A DNA stretch of 64,000 nt from Microbulbifer hainanensis (GCF_014904735.1 NZ_JACZCR010000028.1:101535-165534), one strand, 5' to 3'; counted from the stretch's first letter, positions 18,321-29,344 are shown. The notes: generated by a model from the sequence alone, not told the origin. Made by a program: numbers and translations.

Positions 18321-20027
18321 GTGTTGCATACCAAGGCAACAGGGCTGCTGGCACTGGCTATAATGATCACCCTGTTCTCCGGCTGTTCACGCGAAGAGTC
18401 TCCAAAACACCGCGATACCGCCGCCCCGCCGGAAAGCCAGACTCCCGCTAATGCGGATACAACTCAAAGCGCTCCCATATCAGAAACGCAATCCCGAGCA
18501 GCGTCCACCGGGCGCTCACCGAAAAAGCGGGAAGTGAACAAAGCCGGAAGGCAAGCGCATGATGGAAAGCCAAACATACTCATCATCTGGGGCGATGATG
18601 TTGGCATGTGGAATATCAGTGCCTACCATCGCGGCATGATGGGCGGCAGTACACCAAACATTGATCGAATCGCCGAAGATGGCATGATCTTCATGGATCA
18701 TTACGCACAGGCGTCCTGCACGGCGGGCAGAGCCGCATTTATCACTGGGCAGTATCCAATTCGCACGGGACTGAGTACAGTCGGGCTGCCCGGTGCCAAA
18801 GAAGGCTTAATGGAGAAAGACCCCACCCTCGCCGAGATGTTGAAGCCTTACGGTTATGCTACCGGCCAGTTTGGCAAAAATCACCTCGGGGACCGGGATG
18901 AGCACCTACCGACCAACCACGGCTTCGATGAGTTTTACGGCATTCTCTACCACCTGAATGCAGGGGAATACCCGGAACAGTATGACTTCCCGAAAGACGA
19001 GGAAGTGCAGAAGAAACTGCATCTCAAGATGCGCGGCGTTATTCATTCCTGGGCACTTCCCGACGGCTCGCAGAAAATCGAGGACCTTGGCCCATGGGGC
19101 CGTGAGCGACAGCGCAACCTGGATCAAGAAGTACTCGAACAGTCAAAACGCTTCATTAAGGACGCCGTCAAGGCCGGCAAACCTTTTTTCGTCTGGCATA
19201 ACACCACCCGAATGCATTACCGCACGAACCTCAGCAAGGAATATCAAGGAAAAAGCGGCTACGGACTCTATGCCGATGGCATGATGGAATTGGACGATGA
19301 TGTCGGTGAATTGCTCGATCTACTCGACCAACTTGGTGTGGCGGACAACACCATCGTCATGTTTTCCACCGATAACGGCGCTGCATCAAACTCCTGGCCG
19401 GATGGCGGTAACCAGCCCTTCCACGGCGAAAAAGGTGTCGGCGGCTGGGAGGGTGCTTTCCGGGTCCCCATGCTCGTGAAATGGCCGGGACACATTCCCG
19501 CTGGCACCTATACCGGCGAGTTCATGACAATGGAGGACTGGATTCCCACACTCATGTCCTGGTTGGGTGATAAGAACATCAAGGAAGAATTGCTGACCGG
19601 TAAAGATATAGGCAAGCGGAATTACAAGGTGCATCTCGATGGCTACGACCAGAGCGACTTGCTGCTGAATCTGGGAAAATCAAAGCGAAAGGAGTTTTAC
19701 TACTTTACCGAGGCAACGTTCCACGGCATGCGCTATGGTGACTGGAAACTCTTATTCATCAAGCAGGACCACTGGTTCCGCGCCCCGCAACAAGCTCTGA
19801 CGACACCTTACATCATCAATCTCAAACTAGACCCCTTCGAGCGTTTTACCGAATCCCGAGGCTACGATGAATGGGCCGAGAATCGCAGCTGGATCCTCGG
19901 CCAGGCAGGTCCGAAGATCGCCCAGTTTGTTGAAAGCTTCAAGGAATTTCCGCCGAGCCAAAAGAGCATGGAGCTCCAGGTCGATGCTGTGAGCAAGACA
20001 ATCAACTCCCAGGCGTTGATAAGGTGA
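18321..20027 (+). CDS. Sulfatase lipoprotein, CTAGR subgroup (copy 1)
   Basis: A 568-residue sulfatase of the alkaline-phosphatase superfamily. The lipobox is LFSGC (Cys22) and the start is GTG 18321 with GGAGG 9 nt upstream. The formylglycine motif is C133-T-A-G-R; metal ligands are in the early WGDDVG motif and in the later FSTDNGA. The usual GKWHLG motif reads GKNHLGD, as in the proteins at 25909 and 27788, so these three form one subgroup. It should hydrolyse a sulfate ester on the cell surface or in the periplasm. Cys-type sulfatases need a maturation enzyme (FGE or anSME), which is not in this window. Confidence 0.92.
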   Translation: MLHTKATGLLALAIMITLFSGCSREESPKHRDTAAPPESQTPANADTTQSAPISETQSRAASTGRSPKKREVNKAGRQAHDGKPNILIIWGDDVGMWNISAYHRGMMGGSTPNIDRIAEDGMIFMDHYAQASCTAGRAAFITGQYPIRTGLSTVGLPGAKEGLMEKDPTLAEMLKPYGYATGQFGKNHLGDRDEHLPTNHGFDEFYGILYHLNAGEYPEQYDFPKDEEVQKKLHLKMRGVIHSWALPDGSQKIEDLGPWGRERQRNLDQEVLEQSKRFIKDAVKAGKPFFVWHNTTRMHYRTNLSKEYQGKSGYGLYADGMMELDDDVGELLDLLDQLGVADNTIVMFSTDNGAASNSWPDGGNQPFHGEKGVGGWEGAFRVPMLVKWPGHIPAGTYTGEFMTMEDWIPTLMSWLGDKNIKEELLTGKDIGKRNYKVHLDGYDQSDLLLNLGKSKRKEFYYFTEATFHGMRYGDWKLLFIKQDHWFRAPQQALTTPYIINLKLDPFERFTESRGYDEWAENRSWILGQAGPKIAQFVESFKEFPPSQKSMELQVDAVSKTINSQALIR

Positions 20028-20130
20028 GTCTACGCCGGTTGCATCATTGGATTCACCGACATCGACCCCGGTCGAATGATTAATTGCGCAAACTTGGTTT
20101 TTCAACCCACAGCAGTCATTTCACTGTTTT

Positions 20131-20240
20131 GGGACAATCCCAAACCAACATTCTGCTGATTTTCTCCGACGACACCTGGCGGGGCGAACTCTGCCCCTGC
20201 GGTGGACGAGAAGACCACGGCATGCCACACCGAATATCGA
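20131..20240 (+). pseudogene. Sulfatase N-terminal relic
   Basis: Reads TNILLIFSDDTWRGELCPC, then GGREDHGMP, and after a one-base shift TPNIDR, followed by a stop. This matches the start of the catalytic domain of the sulfatase at 24079 (PNILLIVSDDTGWGDLGPY, GGGEGRGMPTPNFDR) in both protein and DNA, including a long shared stretch around the ILLI-SDDT codons. No signal peptide, formylglycine motif or C-terminus remains. It is a dead fragment of a duplicated paralogue. Confidence 0.8.
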
Positions 20241-20843
20241 CCGTAAGCCCGTTGTCGATGGGACGATCAATGATGTTGAGAAATGTCGTGTGCAACTTGA
20301 TTGAGCTTTGCCTATGCATCGCTATTCTGCCATTCCCGCTGCTCTCGGACTGCGCCCGCATCTACGACAGCTCCAGCATCGGCGGATGGTGATGCTGCCT
20401 ACATTCAGGGAGCGGGCTGCCTCAGATGTGAATAACCAGGGCCTACGATCAGGCGGATAGCATCCAGCTTGAACTCGGGGAATAAGGTTCGAGTTTATCT
20501 ATTCATTGAATGCCTCTATCTCAGGCGTCGACTTTATCTCCTAAGTTTTTGTCCGGGATTTGTAGGCCACGGCAATCTTGACCGATCATTCACGGCGAAG
20601 CAGGTTTGCTGCGCCATCTCGCCGACACTGCCTCACATAGACGACTATTTTTTAACTGCGCGAAATTTGTCGAGTTGCATCTCAAGCATACTTTGTCGAC
20701 GTCTTCTGCCAGATTCCAGTGGAATACCGACCGTCCCCATTCCATAACAAGCTTGAAACAAGCTATCACTGCGCTTCGACGAGTTCCATGCCACCTCAGG
20801 TGTACGCGTGCGGCAGAGTTAATGAATTTAACGAACGGACGAG

Positions 20844-20878
20844 TTAACAGTTAAGAGTTAAGAGTTAAGAGTTAAGAG
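20844..20878 (+). repeat. Heptanucleotide tandem repeat (TTAAGAG)
   Basis: Four exact copies of TTAAGAG (20851-20878) preceded by one variant TTAACAG (20844-20850). The last copy merges into AAGAGGT, the best ribosome-binding-site candidate for the sulfatase ATG at 20887. A change in copy number would leave the last copy in place but shift everything upstream by 7 bp. Confidence 0.9.
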
Positions 20879-20886
20879 GTATCAGA

Positions 20887-22665
20887 ATGAATGGGAACTT
20901 CCTTCTACTAGCCTTGCGAAAGTTATGGCCAGTGTTGGCCTTATCCACCTTGGTATTATCGAACGGTGTAACTGCGCAAAATACGCGCGGCAGTACGACT
21001 GGCCCGACTTCGGCGCCGGGCTATGACCACCCGGAACAGTCCCTCACCATGAAGGATGTCAAGCCAGCTCCAAATATGTATCCGGTGCTGCAGCGCCCGG
21101 AACAATTGAAGCAAGCACAGGACAAGCTGGCCGCACTGCAAAGAAAGACCGGCAGGAAGCCCAATATCCTCATCGTCCTGCTGGACGATACCGGTTACAT
21201 GGATCCCGGTTTTAATGGTGGCGGTGCTGCGGTTGGCAACGCGACGCCGAACTTCGACAAGTTCGCGCGGGAGGGGCTGATTCTGTCGTCAGCCTACACG
21301 ACACCATCCTGCTCACCGACCCGCGCCACCATTCACACCGGACAGAACCCGCTGCACCATGGCATCCTGCGCCCGCCAATGTACGACGAACCGGGCGGTC
21401 TAGACGGGGCCATCACCATGCCCATGCTGCTCAAGAAACAGGGCTACGTAACCCAGGGTGTCGGCAAATGGCATATGGGCGAGAACCAGGGCTCGCAGCC
21501 CCAGAACGTCGGCTATGACGATTACGTCGGTTTCCTCGGTGTCTCGGACGAGTATACAGAGTGGCGCGATGTATATTTCAACCCCGAGGTTGCCTTATCG
21601 CCCGCGCGCTTCAAGTTTATGCAGGAATCGGGGTTCAACCATCACGAGGTTCACTGCACGCCCGCCGACAAGAAGAATTGCAAAAACCTCAAGCTTATCG
21701 ACCTCGACTACATCAAGGATCTGGATACGCACTGGCTCGAGGTCAGCCTGAATTTCCTCGACAAGATGAAGGGCAGCAAGAAACCCTGGCTTCTCTACCA
21801 CGCCACGCGCGGCTGCCACTTCGACAACTACCCGAACGATAAGTGGGCAGGCAAGTCAATGGCGCGCACCGTGTACTCTGACTGTTTCGTGCGTATGGAT
21901 GACATCTTCGGCAAGCTCATGGCCAAGCTGGAGGCAAATGGAGAACTCGACAACACGCTGGTGCTCATGCTCGGCGGTGACAACGGTCCCGAATGCGAGG
22001 TGCCACCACACGCGCGCACGCCATTTCGCGGCTGCAAGGGATCGAGCTGGGAAGGTGGGGTTCGAGGCTCCGTCTTTGCATACTGGAAGGGCATGATCAA
22101 GCCGGGCCAGGCCGATGGCCTGTTTGATTTTGCCGACATACTGCCAACGGCACTGCATCTCGCCGGTGTACCCGGCGCCAAGCTGGCCGGCGAGTTTCCC
22201 AAGGACCGCTACGTCGATGGCGTGGACCAGGCCTCGTTCCTGATCGCGGATGACCACCTGTCGAATCGGCGCAGCCGACCCTATACCCTGAACCAGTACT
22301 TCGCCGGTATACGTATCGACGAGTTCAAGTACATCTGGACCGGTGAAATCCAGAATGGCGTCGTTCAAAAAGGCGACATAGGCGGGTTCAGTGGCCCGAT
22401 CTTCACTGAGTCGGGTGGCGCCATCATGTTCAACCTCTACACCAACCCGCAGGAAGACGTGAGCATCGGCGTACGACATATCCCCATGATGACTCCGCTG
22501 ATGTCAGCTGGCGCCTTCTATATGAAGGAGCTGATGGACTACCCGCCGCAGTTCAAGATCGGTTTCCTGTCCAACAATCCACCGATGTATAACCTGGCTC
22601 CTGAAGCGCGGGAGGCGATGAAGAAGATCATGGAGAAACGTGGGGTCGGCAGGGCAAATCCCTAG
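20887..22665 (+). CDS. Sulfatase, CSPTR type
   Basis: A 592-residue sulfatase with a signal peptide (residues 1-30, ending VTAQN). The catalytic domain starts with PNILIVLLDDTGYMDPG; the formylglycine motif is C142-S-P-T-R, then GKWHMGE, and the metal-binding LGGDNGPE lies later. All canonical motifs are present, so it should be active once matured. The C-terminus (VDGVDQASFLIADD, RRSRPYTLNQ) is echoed by the relic immediately downstream at 22726. The ATG sits 8 nt after AAGAGG at the end of a heptamer repeat. The desulfated substrate is unknown. Confidence 0.92.
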   Translation: MNGNFLLLALRKLWPVLALSTLVLSNGVTAQNTRGSTTGPTSAPGYDHPEQSLTMKDVKPAPNMYPVLQRPEQLKQAQDKLAALQRKTGRKPNILIVLLDDTGYMDPGFNGGGAAVGNATPNFDKFAREGLILSSAYTTPSCSPTRATIHTGQNPLHHGILRPPMYDEPGGLDGAITMPMLLKKQGYVTQGVGKWHMGENQGSQPQNVGYDDYVGFLGVSDEYTEWRDVYFNPEVALSPARFKFMQESGFNHHEVHCTPADKKNCKNLKLIDLDYIKDLDTHWLEVSLNFLDKMKGSKKPWLLYHATRGCHFDNYPNDKWAGKSMARTVYSDCFVRMDDIFGKLMAKLEANGELDNTLVLMLGGDNGPECEVPPHARTPFRGCKGSSWEGGVRGSVFAYWKGMIKPGQADGLFDFADILPTALHLAGVPGAKLAGEFPKDRYVDGVDQASFLIADDHLSNRRSRPYTLNQYFAGIRIDEFKYIWTGEIQNGVVQKGDIGGFSGPIFTESGGAIMFNLYTNPQEDVSIGVRHIPMMTPLMSAGAFYMKELMDYPPQFKIGFLSNNPPMYNLAPEAREAMKKIMEKRGVGRANP

Positions 22666-22725
22666 CCTGACTCAGGCATTCACAGTCAGGCCTTTCGGTA
22701 CGGCCCTGCGTATGTGGGGCCGTCG

Positions 22726-22824
22726 ACGATGACCGGTATATCGCCGGTGTCGACCCGACCATTTTTCTTGGCCGAAGATGGCCAGTCTGCACGTCACAGC
22801 CGACCCTACACGGTGAACCATTCA
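22726..22824 (+). pseudogene. Sulfatase C-terminal relic
   Basis: In one frame it reads DDDRYIAGVDPT and, after a frameshift, FFLAEDGQSARHSRPYTVNH. The intact sulfatase at 20887 has KDRYVDGVDQA, SFLIADDHLSNRRSRPYTLN in the same order and spacing. The DNA agrees as well (AGCCGACCCTA-AC-TGAACCA). It is a remnant of a second sulfatase that once stood directly before the outer-membrane protein gene. Confidence 0.78.
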
Positions 22825-23718
22825 ATGAGGGATATCTTCAACCAAAACCTGGTATCCCGCTTACTATTGGGTTCCCTGATTGGAGCTATATTTTTCTGCC
22901 ACCCCGATGCCCAAGCGCAAACATCCCCCCCTGCTCCCTCACCCGGGGAACTGGCTGAGAGCGCTACATCGGGCCGGGCAGGTTACACACAATCACTGGC
23001 TTCCGAGGTCAACGACCCGACCGCCCCCCTGCCCCTGATTCAGTTCCGCAATATCTATGCGCCCGGCGTTCCCGGTACCGGTAGCTCGGCCAACCTGTTT
23101 GAAATCCAGCCTGTACTCCCCTTTGCGCCATCCGACACAATTCGGTTCGCACAGCTGATCAAGATCACCATACCGATCGTTACTTCACCAGCCCCAGACC
23201 GAACCACCGGGCTGGGTGACCTGCAAATGTTCGACCTGGTCGCGATCAAGGAGTCCTGGGGAAGATGGGGTTTCGGCGTGGCAGCGATATTGCCCACGGC
23301 AACCGCTCCGGAACTGGGACAGGAGAAATGGCAGCTCGGACCGGCCACCGCCATCATGTACACGGCGGTAAAGAATCTTCAGGTAGGCGCAGTGTTTCAG
23401 AATCCGGCGTCATTTGCTGGCGATTCGAATCGGGAAAGTGTCAATTCTCTGAGTATCACACCTACCCTGACCTACAACTTGCCCGGCGGTTGGTTTTACG
23501 GCCACAGTGATTACGACTTTGTTTTCGACTGGGAAAACGGTGGTGAAGCCACAATTCCGATCGGGTTTCAGGCGGGAAAAGTCTTCTCAGTGGGTTCCGA
23601 ACATTTCAGTCTTTCGTTCGAAGGCGCGTACAGCGCGGCTCGCCCGGACGACTTTCCAAGATGGCTAGTTGGGTTCGAATTGAACTGGATTCTGCCAAAA
23701 CACGCAAAACCCAAATGA
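22825..23718 (+). CDS. Outer-membrane beta-barrel protein, phenol-pathway/transporter-like
   Basis: A 297-residue protein with a signal peptide (GSLIGAIFFCHPDAQA). The mature part alternates amphipathic strands and ends in an aromatic-rich barrel terminus (GFELNWILPK). Segments such as LIQFRNIYAPG, TGLGDLQMF and GVAAILPTATAPELGQEKW have direct counterparts in the barrel at 55068 (SVPFQNNFDRD, TGLGDTTQS, FLFPTATEQELGTDKW), so the two are paralogues. The start is ATG 22825; the longer frame runs back into a sulfatase relic. It may be a porin-like route for sulfatase substrates or products (inference from position). Confidence 0.8.
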   Translation: MRDIFNQNLVSRLLLGSLIGAIFFCHPDAQAQTSPPAPSPGELAESATSGRAGYTQSLASEVNDPTAPLPLIQFRNIYAPGVPGTGSSANLFEIQPVLPFAPSDTIRFAQLIKITIPIVTSPAPDRTTGLGDLQMFDLVAIKESWGRWGFGVAAILPTATAPELGQEKWQLGPATAIMYTAVKNLQVGAVFQNPASFAGDSNRESVNSLSITPTLTYNLPGGWFYGHSDYDFVFDWENGGEATIPIGFQAGKVFSVGSEHFSLSFEGAYSAARPDDFPRWLVGFELNWILPKHAKPK

Positions 23719-24078
23719 TTATCCGGCATTAATCGAACCATCATCTGCTATCGCGGATTGACGCAATGCCACCGGCATAGCTGCATCCGACTGCCATGAA
23801 AATCAACGGTGCGCCGAAAGTTCTGCCTTTCCCATTCACTTAACTTTATCGGCAACAATGAAATCGGCTATCCGCCCAATCGATTCTTAGTGCACATTAG
23901 GCGCATTATCGTCATAAGGACCAATATTCTTGGCTATATTCCTACCAGCCAGATTCCACGGAATCTTCCTATGTCGTAATCAGTCGAGCGCGCAGTAGTC
24001 ACTGCTACACACCCATCGAAGCACACCGACACTGAAGACAATATCTCAATTGCATTTTCCGGACTGCGAGGTTTACCC
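23719..24078. other. Intergenic region before the sulfatase gene at 24079
   Basis: About 360 bp without a gene. It contains one notable inverted repeat at 23951-23966 and an AT-rich stretch (23880-24060) likely to hold the promoter. Nothing else is recognised. Confidence 0.5.
23951..23966. promoter_or_regulatory. Inverted repeat upstream of a sulfatase gene
   Basis: AGATTCC-AC-GGAATCT, a 7-2-7 perfect inverted repeat 113 bp upstream of the sulfatase ATG at 24079. A related, less perfect copy (AGATTCCAGTGGAATAC) is at 20711-20727, upstream of the sulfatase at 20887. It could be an operator; no regulator is assigned. Confidence 0.35.
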
Positions 24079-25875
<1,797 letters not shown>

Positions 25876-25908
25876 TTTTATTGAGAAGGGAACCGCAGGG
25901 AATTCAGC

Positions 25909-27639
25909 ATGATGTCAGCAACACCCTCAAACCGTTGGGATCTTCGCTCATGGAAAATCCCAATTTTCCTCACACTGGTCTTCCTGAATTGCACTAACGC
26001 ACTGGCGGCGAACAAGAAGCCCAATATTCTGTTTATCATGGGCGACGATATCGGCATCATGAATGTTGGTGCCTACCACCGCGGTCTGATGGTTGGCGAG
26101 ACACCGAATATCGATCGCATCGCCAACGAAGGTGCGCTGTTCATGACCTATTATGCGGAGCAGAGCTGCACCGCTGGGCGCACAGCTTTCGTCACCGGTA
26201 TGCAGCCTCTGCGCGCGGGCATGTTGATGCCGCAACTGCCCGGCGCCACCAGTTCCCTACTGCCCGGCACGCCGTCGATCGGCAAATTCATGCGCGACCT
26301 CGGCTATAACACCGGAGAATTCGGCAAAAACCACCTCGGCGACGTGACAGGCTCGCTGCCCACCGCCCACGGCTTCCAGGAATTCTGGGGCTACCTGTAC
26401 CACCTGGATGCCATGCAACAGGTCAGCTTCCCGGATATCAACAAGACAACCACCGACCAGGCCGTCGTGCCGCCCTGTAAGAACACGCCGATCAAGGGCC
26501 TGTCCGACCCGCCCGGCGCCATCGACCCGAAAGATGGCACCTGTATGACGCCGCCGCGGCCGGTGATCTACTGCACCTCTTCGGATGGCACCGAGAAAAA
26601 CCAATCCTGTAAGGATGAGGGCCCACTGACCCTGGATCGCTCTAGAACGGTAGACGAGGAAATCTCGGCCAAGGTCATCGACTTTCTCGACCGCAACGAC
26701 CCGGACAAGACCGGCAAGCCCTTCTTCGTTTACTACAATCCGGCGCGCATGCATGTCACTACCATGCTCCCACCCAAGTATGAAAATATGCTTGGTACCA
26801 AGGGGGGCAAGGACTGGGGTATCAACGAGGCCGGCATGAAGCAGCTGGACGATAACATCGGCCTCGTGCTCAAGAAGCTGGACGACATGGGGGAGCTGGA
26901 CAATACCCTAGTGGTCTTCACCACCGACAACGGCGCCGAAACAATCACCTTCCCGGATGGCGGTGTCACTCCATTCCGGGGCGGCAAGCTCACCACCTGG
27001 GAGGGGGGAATGCGCGTGCCCATGGTTGCCCGCTGGCCCGGTCACATCAAGCCGGGCACCGTCAAGGACGGGATATTCTCGGCTCTGGACTGGGTGCCCA
27101 CCCTAGTCAATATCGGCGGGGGCCCCAAGGGCGACGCGCTGAAAAAGCAAATCGAGGCCGGCAAATATCCCGGTATCAAGAAGACAACCCTGGATGGCCA
27201 CGACCAGCGCGACTATCTGGAAGGCAAGAGCGAAGAGTCCGCGCGTAACTATCTCTTCTACTACGCCGGTGCAACACCGTCGGCGGTCCGATACAAAAAC
27301 TGGAAGTTCTACTACGGGATGGCGCCCGATACGGCATCGGGTGGCTTTACCGGTGTGCAGAAATTCCACTGGACCCAGATCACCAACCTCAAGCGTGACC
27401 CATTCGAAAAAAACGTCCTTGCGGACTTCAGTGCCCTTGCAGTGGGTGGTGCACTCGCGGGACCGAGCACGGCCTATATTTACGACTGGAACCTGCTGCC
27501 CATCGGGCAACAGTTGTGGCTCAAGGAGCTTGAAACCTACAAAAAGTTCCCGCCACTACAACAGCCGGCAAGCTATAACCTGGACCAAATAGTCCACTCC
27601 ATGCAGGAGGTGAGAACCACCGGCCATGCGAGTGATTAA
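25909..27639 (+). CDS. Sulfatase, CTAGR subgroup (copy 2)
   Basis: A 576-residue sulfatase with a signal peptide (IFLTLVFLNCTNALAA). It has MGDDIGIMNVGAYHRG, the formylglycine motif C87-T-A-G-R, GKNHLGD in place of GKWHLG, and the metal site FTTDNGAE. It shares the subgroup marks of the proteins at 18321 and 27788 but carries an insert of about 60 residues near 180-240 with several extra cysteines (PPCKNTP, DGTCMTPP, IYCTSSD, QSCKDEG) that could form disulfides. It follows the previous sulfatase by 33 bp and ends at a weak convergent terminator. Confidence 0.92.
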   Translation: MMSATPSNRWDLRSWKIPIFLTLVFLNCTNALAANKKPNILFIMGDDIGIMNVGAYHRGLMVGETPNIDRIANEGALFMTYYAEQSCTAGRTAFVTGMQPLRAGMLMPQLPGATSSLLPGTPSIGKFMRDLGYNTGEFGKNHLGDVTGSLPTAHGFQEFWGYLYHLDAMQQVSFPDINKTTTDQAVVPPCKNTPIKGLSDPPGAIDPKDGTCMTPPRPVIYCTSSDGTEKNQSCKDEGPLTLDRSRTVDEEISAKVIDFLDRNDPDKTGKPFFVYYNPARMHVTTMLPPKYENMLGTKGGKDWGINEAGMKQLDDNIGLVLKKLDDMGELDNTLVVFTTDNGAETITFPDGGVTPFRGGKLTTWEGGMRVPMVARWPGHIKPGTVKDGIFSALDWVPTLVNIGGGPKGDALKKQIEAGKYPGIKKTTLDGHDQRDYLEGKSEESARNYLFYYAGATPSAVRYKNWKFYYGMAPDTASGGFTGVQKFHWTQITNLKRDPFEKNVLADFSALAVGGALAGPSTAYIYDWNLLPIGQQLWLKELETYKKFPPLQQPASYNLDQIVHSMQEVRTTGHASD

Positions 27640-27664
27640 CCGCGAGAATGCCCTCTAAACGCAG

Positions 27665-27695
27665 AAAACGGGCGCCCCTCGTGGGCGCCATTTTC
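27665..27695. terminator. Hairpin between convergent sulfatase genes
   Basis: GGCGCCC (27671-27677) pairs with GGGCGCC (27683-27689) around a 5-nt loop, flanked by AAAA on the left and TTTT on the right. It is probably a weak bidirectional terminator for the sulfatases ending at 27639 and 27788. Confidence 0.6.
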
Positions 27696-27787
27696 GCATT
27701 TGCAGAGATACTATCTTCCGACAGCTATTTCAACCATCACTGAAAAAATTCAGGCCCGAACAGTTTGTTTTTGCTGACATCTTCGGA

Positions 27788-29344
27788 TTAATCGCCAATT
27801 GTTTCGATCGATTGATTCAACTGCTCCTCAATCTTCTTGAGGTTAAATGCTCCCGGCGTCTGGCTCGGCGGGTACTCCTTCATAGTTTGCAGGAAGGTGG
27901 CCGCCATTTTCTGCAGTGGTACCAGCACAAACGCGCGCTCGAGGAGCCAGTTGTAGTAACCGTTGGCATTGTGTTGCGCGCGCTCCATTGGGTCACGACG
28001 CAGGTTGAAAATCAGTGGAATCCGTAACTCAGTGAAAGGCTCCATCCAGACGCCAAAGGCGTGGCCGCGGTTTTCCAGGAATACCGCTTTCCAAGCATCG
28101 TAACGCATAGCAACGATTTGGCCGTCGTCGTTTACGTAGATAAACTCCTTGCGCGGCGAATCGTCTGTCTTACCGGTGAAATAATCCAGCATGTTGTAAC
28201 CGTCGATATAGTTGCGGTACTTCCTGCCATTCAGGCTTACGCCTTTGAGCAGTTGATCTTTGATCTTGGGGTTTCCTGCTACTGCTGAAAATGTCGGTAG
28301 CCAGTCTTCATGGGCCACTATGCCATTGAGGGTTTTACCCGCGGGGAACATTCCCGGCCAGCGCACGAAGGCGGGAACCCGGTAGGCGCCCTCCCAGTTG
28401 GAGTTCTTTTCTCCGCGGAATATCGTGAGCCCTCCATCCGGCCAAGTATTGAAATGCGGGCCATTATCTGTCGAATAAAAGACAATGGTGTTATCCGCAA
28501 TCTTCAGTTGGTCAAGCAGGTCCAATAATTGGCCGACCTGTCGATCGTGCTCGACCATACCGTCTTGATACATGTTGCTATTCTTGCCGGCGAGGTTCTT
28601 GTGCTCCTCCTTCACATAGGTGGGAAAGTGCATGCGGGTGGCATTCCACCAGACAAAGAAAGGCTTGCCAGCATTAACCTGCTGTTTGATGAAATCCATC
28701 GCGGCAGCCAGGGTTTCCTCGTCGATCGTTTCCATACGTTTCTTGGTGAGTGGTCCGGTATCCTCTATCTTTCCGTCTGCAGTGGCCCTGATAACACCCC
28801 GGGGCCCAAACTTTTTACGAAACTCCGGGTTTTTCGGATAATCGCGGTGCTCCGGCTCCTCCTCTGCATTCAGGTGATAGAGGTTTCCGAAGAAAACGTC
28901 AAAACCGTGATTGGTGGGCAAGTGCTCATCCCGGTCACCAAAGTGGTTTTTGCCAAATTGACCAGTGGCATAACCCTGGCTTTTCAACACAGTGGCAATT
29001 GTGACATCGGTTTTCTGCCAGCCTTCTTTGGCACCGGGCAGACCGACTTTCGTCATTCCTGTGCGAATGGGAACATTGCCACCAACAAAGGCAGCGCGTC
29101 CGGCAGTGCAGGATTGCTGGCCGTAATAGTCGGTAAACGACAGCCCCTCATTGGCGATGCGGTCGATATTCGGGGTCTTGTAGCCCAACATTCCCCGATT
29201 GTTAAAGCTGATATTCCAAAAGCCGATATCATCGCCCCAGATCACGAGAATATTGGGTTTCGATTGTGCCAGGGCAGCACCGTGGTAGAGCAATAGCGAG
29301 GCTATTGGCACCAACAGCAAGCTGCGTAGTGAGGATAGGGACAT
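27788..29344 (-). CDS. Sulfatase, CTAGR subgroup (copy 3)
   Basis: A 518-residue exported sulfatase. I chose ATG 29344 because GGGAGG lies 4 nt upstream; the longer frame adds MGGS. A signal peptide (LLLVPIASLLLYHGAALAQ) precedes IWGDDIGFWNIS, the formylglycine motif C79-T-A-G-R, GKNHFGDRDEHLPTNHGFD and the metal site YSTDNGPH. It is very close to the protein at 18321 (shared VGLPGAKEG, DRDEHLPTNHGFD, LYHLNA) but lacks its lipobox, so the two may act in different places. It follows an exported HAD-family gene on the minus strand. Confidence 0.92.
   Translation of the reverse strand: MSLSSLRSLLLVPIASLLLYHGAALAQSKPNILVIWGDDIGFWNISFNNRGMLGYKTPNIDRIANEGLSFTDYYGQQSCTAGRAAFVGGNVPIRTGMTKVGLPGAKEGWQKTDVTIATVLKSQGYATGQFGKNHFGDRDEHLPTNHGFDVFFGNLYHLNAEEEPEHRDYPKNPEFRKKFGPRGVIRATADGKIEDTGPLTKKRMETIDEETLAAAMDFIKQQVNAGKPFFVWWNATRMHFPTYVKEEHKNLAGKNSNMYQDGMVEHDRQVGQLLDLLDQLKIADNTIVFYSTDNGPHFNTWPDGGLTIFRGEKNSNWEGAYRVPAFVRWPGMFPAGKTLNGIVAHEDWLPTFSAVAGNPKIKDQLLKGVSLNGRKYRNYIDGYNMLDYFTGKTDDSPRKEFIYVNDDGQIVAMRYDAWKAVFLENRGHAFGVWMEPFTELRIPLIFNLRRDPMERAQHNANGYYNWLLERAFVLVPLQKMAATFLQTMKEYPPSQTPGAFNLKKIEEQLNQSIETIGD

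Larger units (their letters stand above)
20028..20886. other. Gene-poor stretch with a sulfatase relic
   Basis: About 860 bp between two sulfatase genes, with base composition visibly lower in GC than its neighbours. It holds a decayed sulfatase start (20131-20240) and ends in a heptamer tandem repeat beside the next gene. The remaining 600 bp has only short, interrupted frames (for example around 20469-20747 and 20606-20854) that I cannot match to a family; some may be further relic sequence. Confidence 0.6.
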
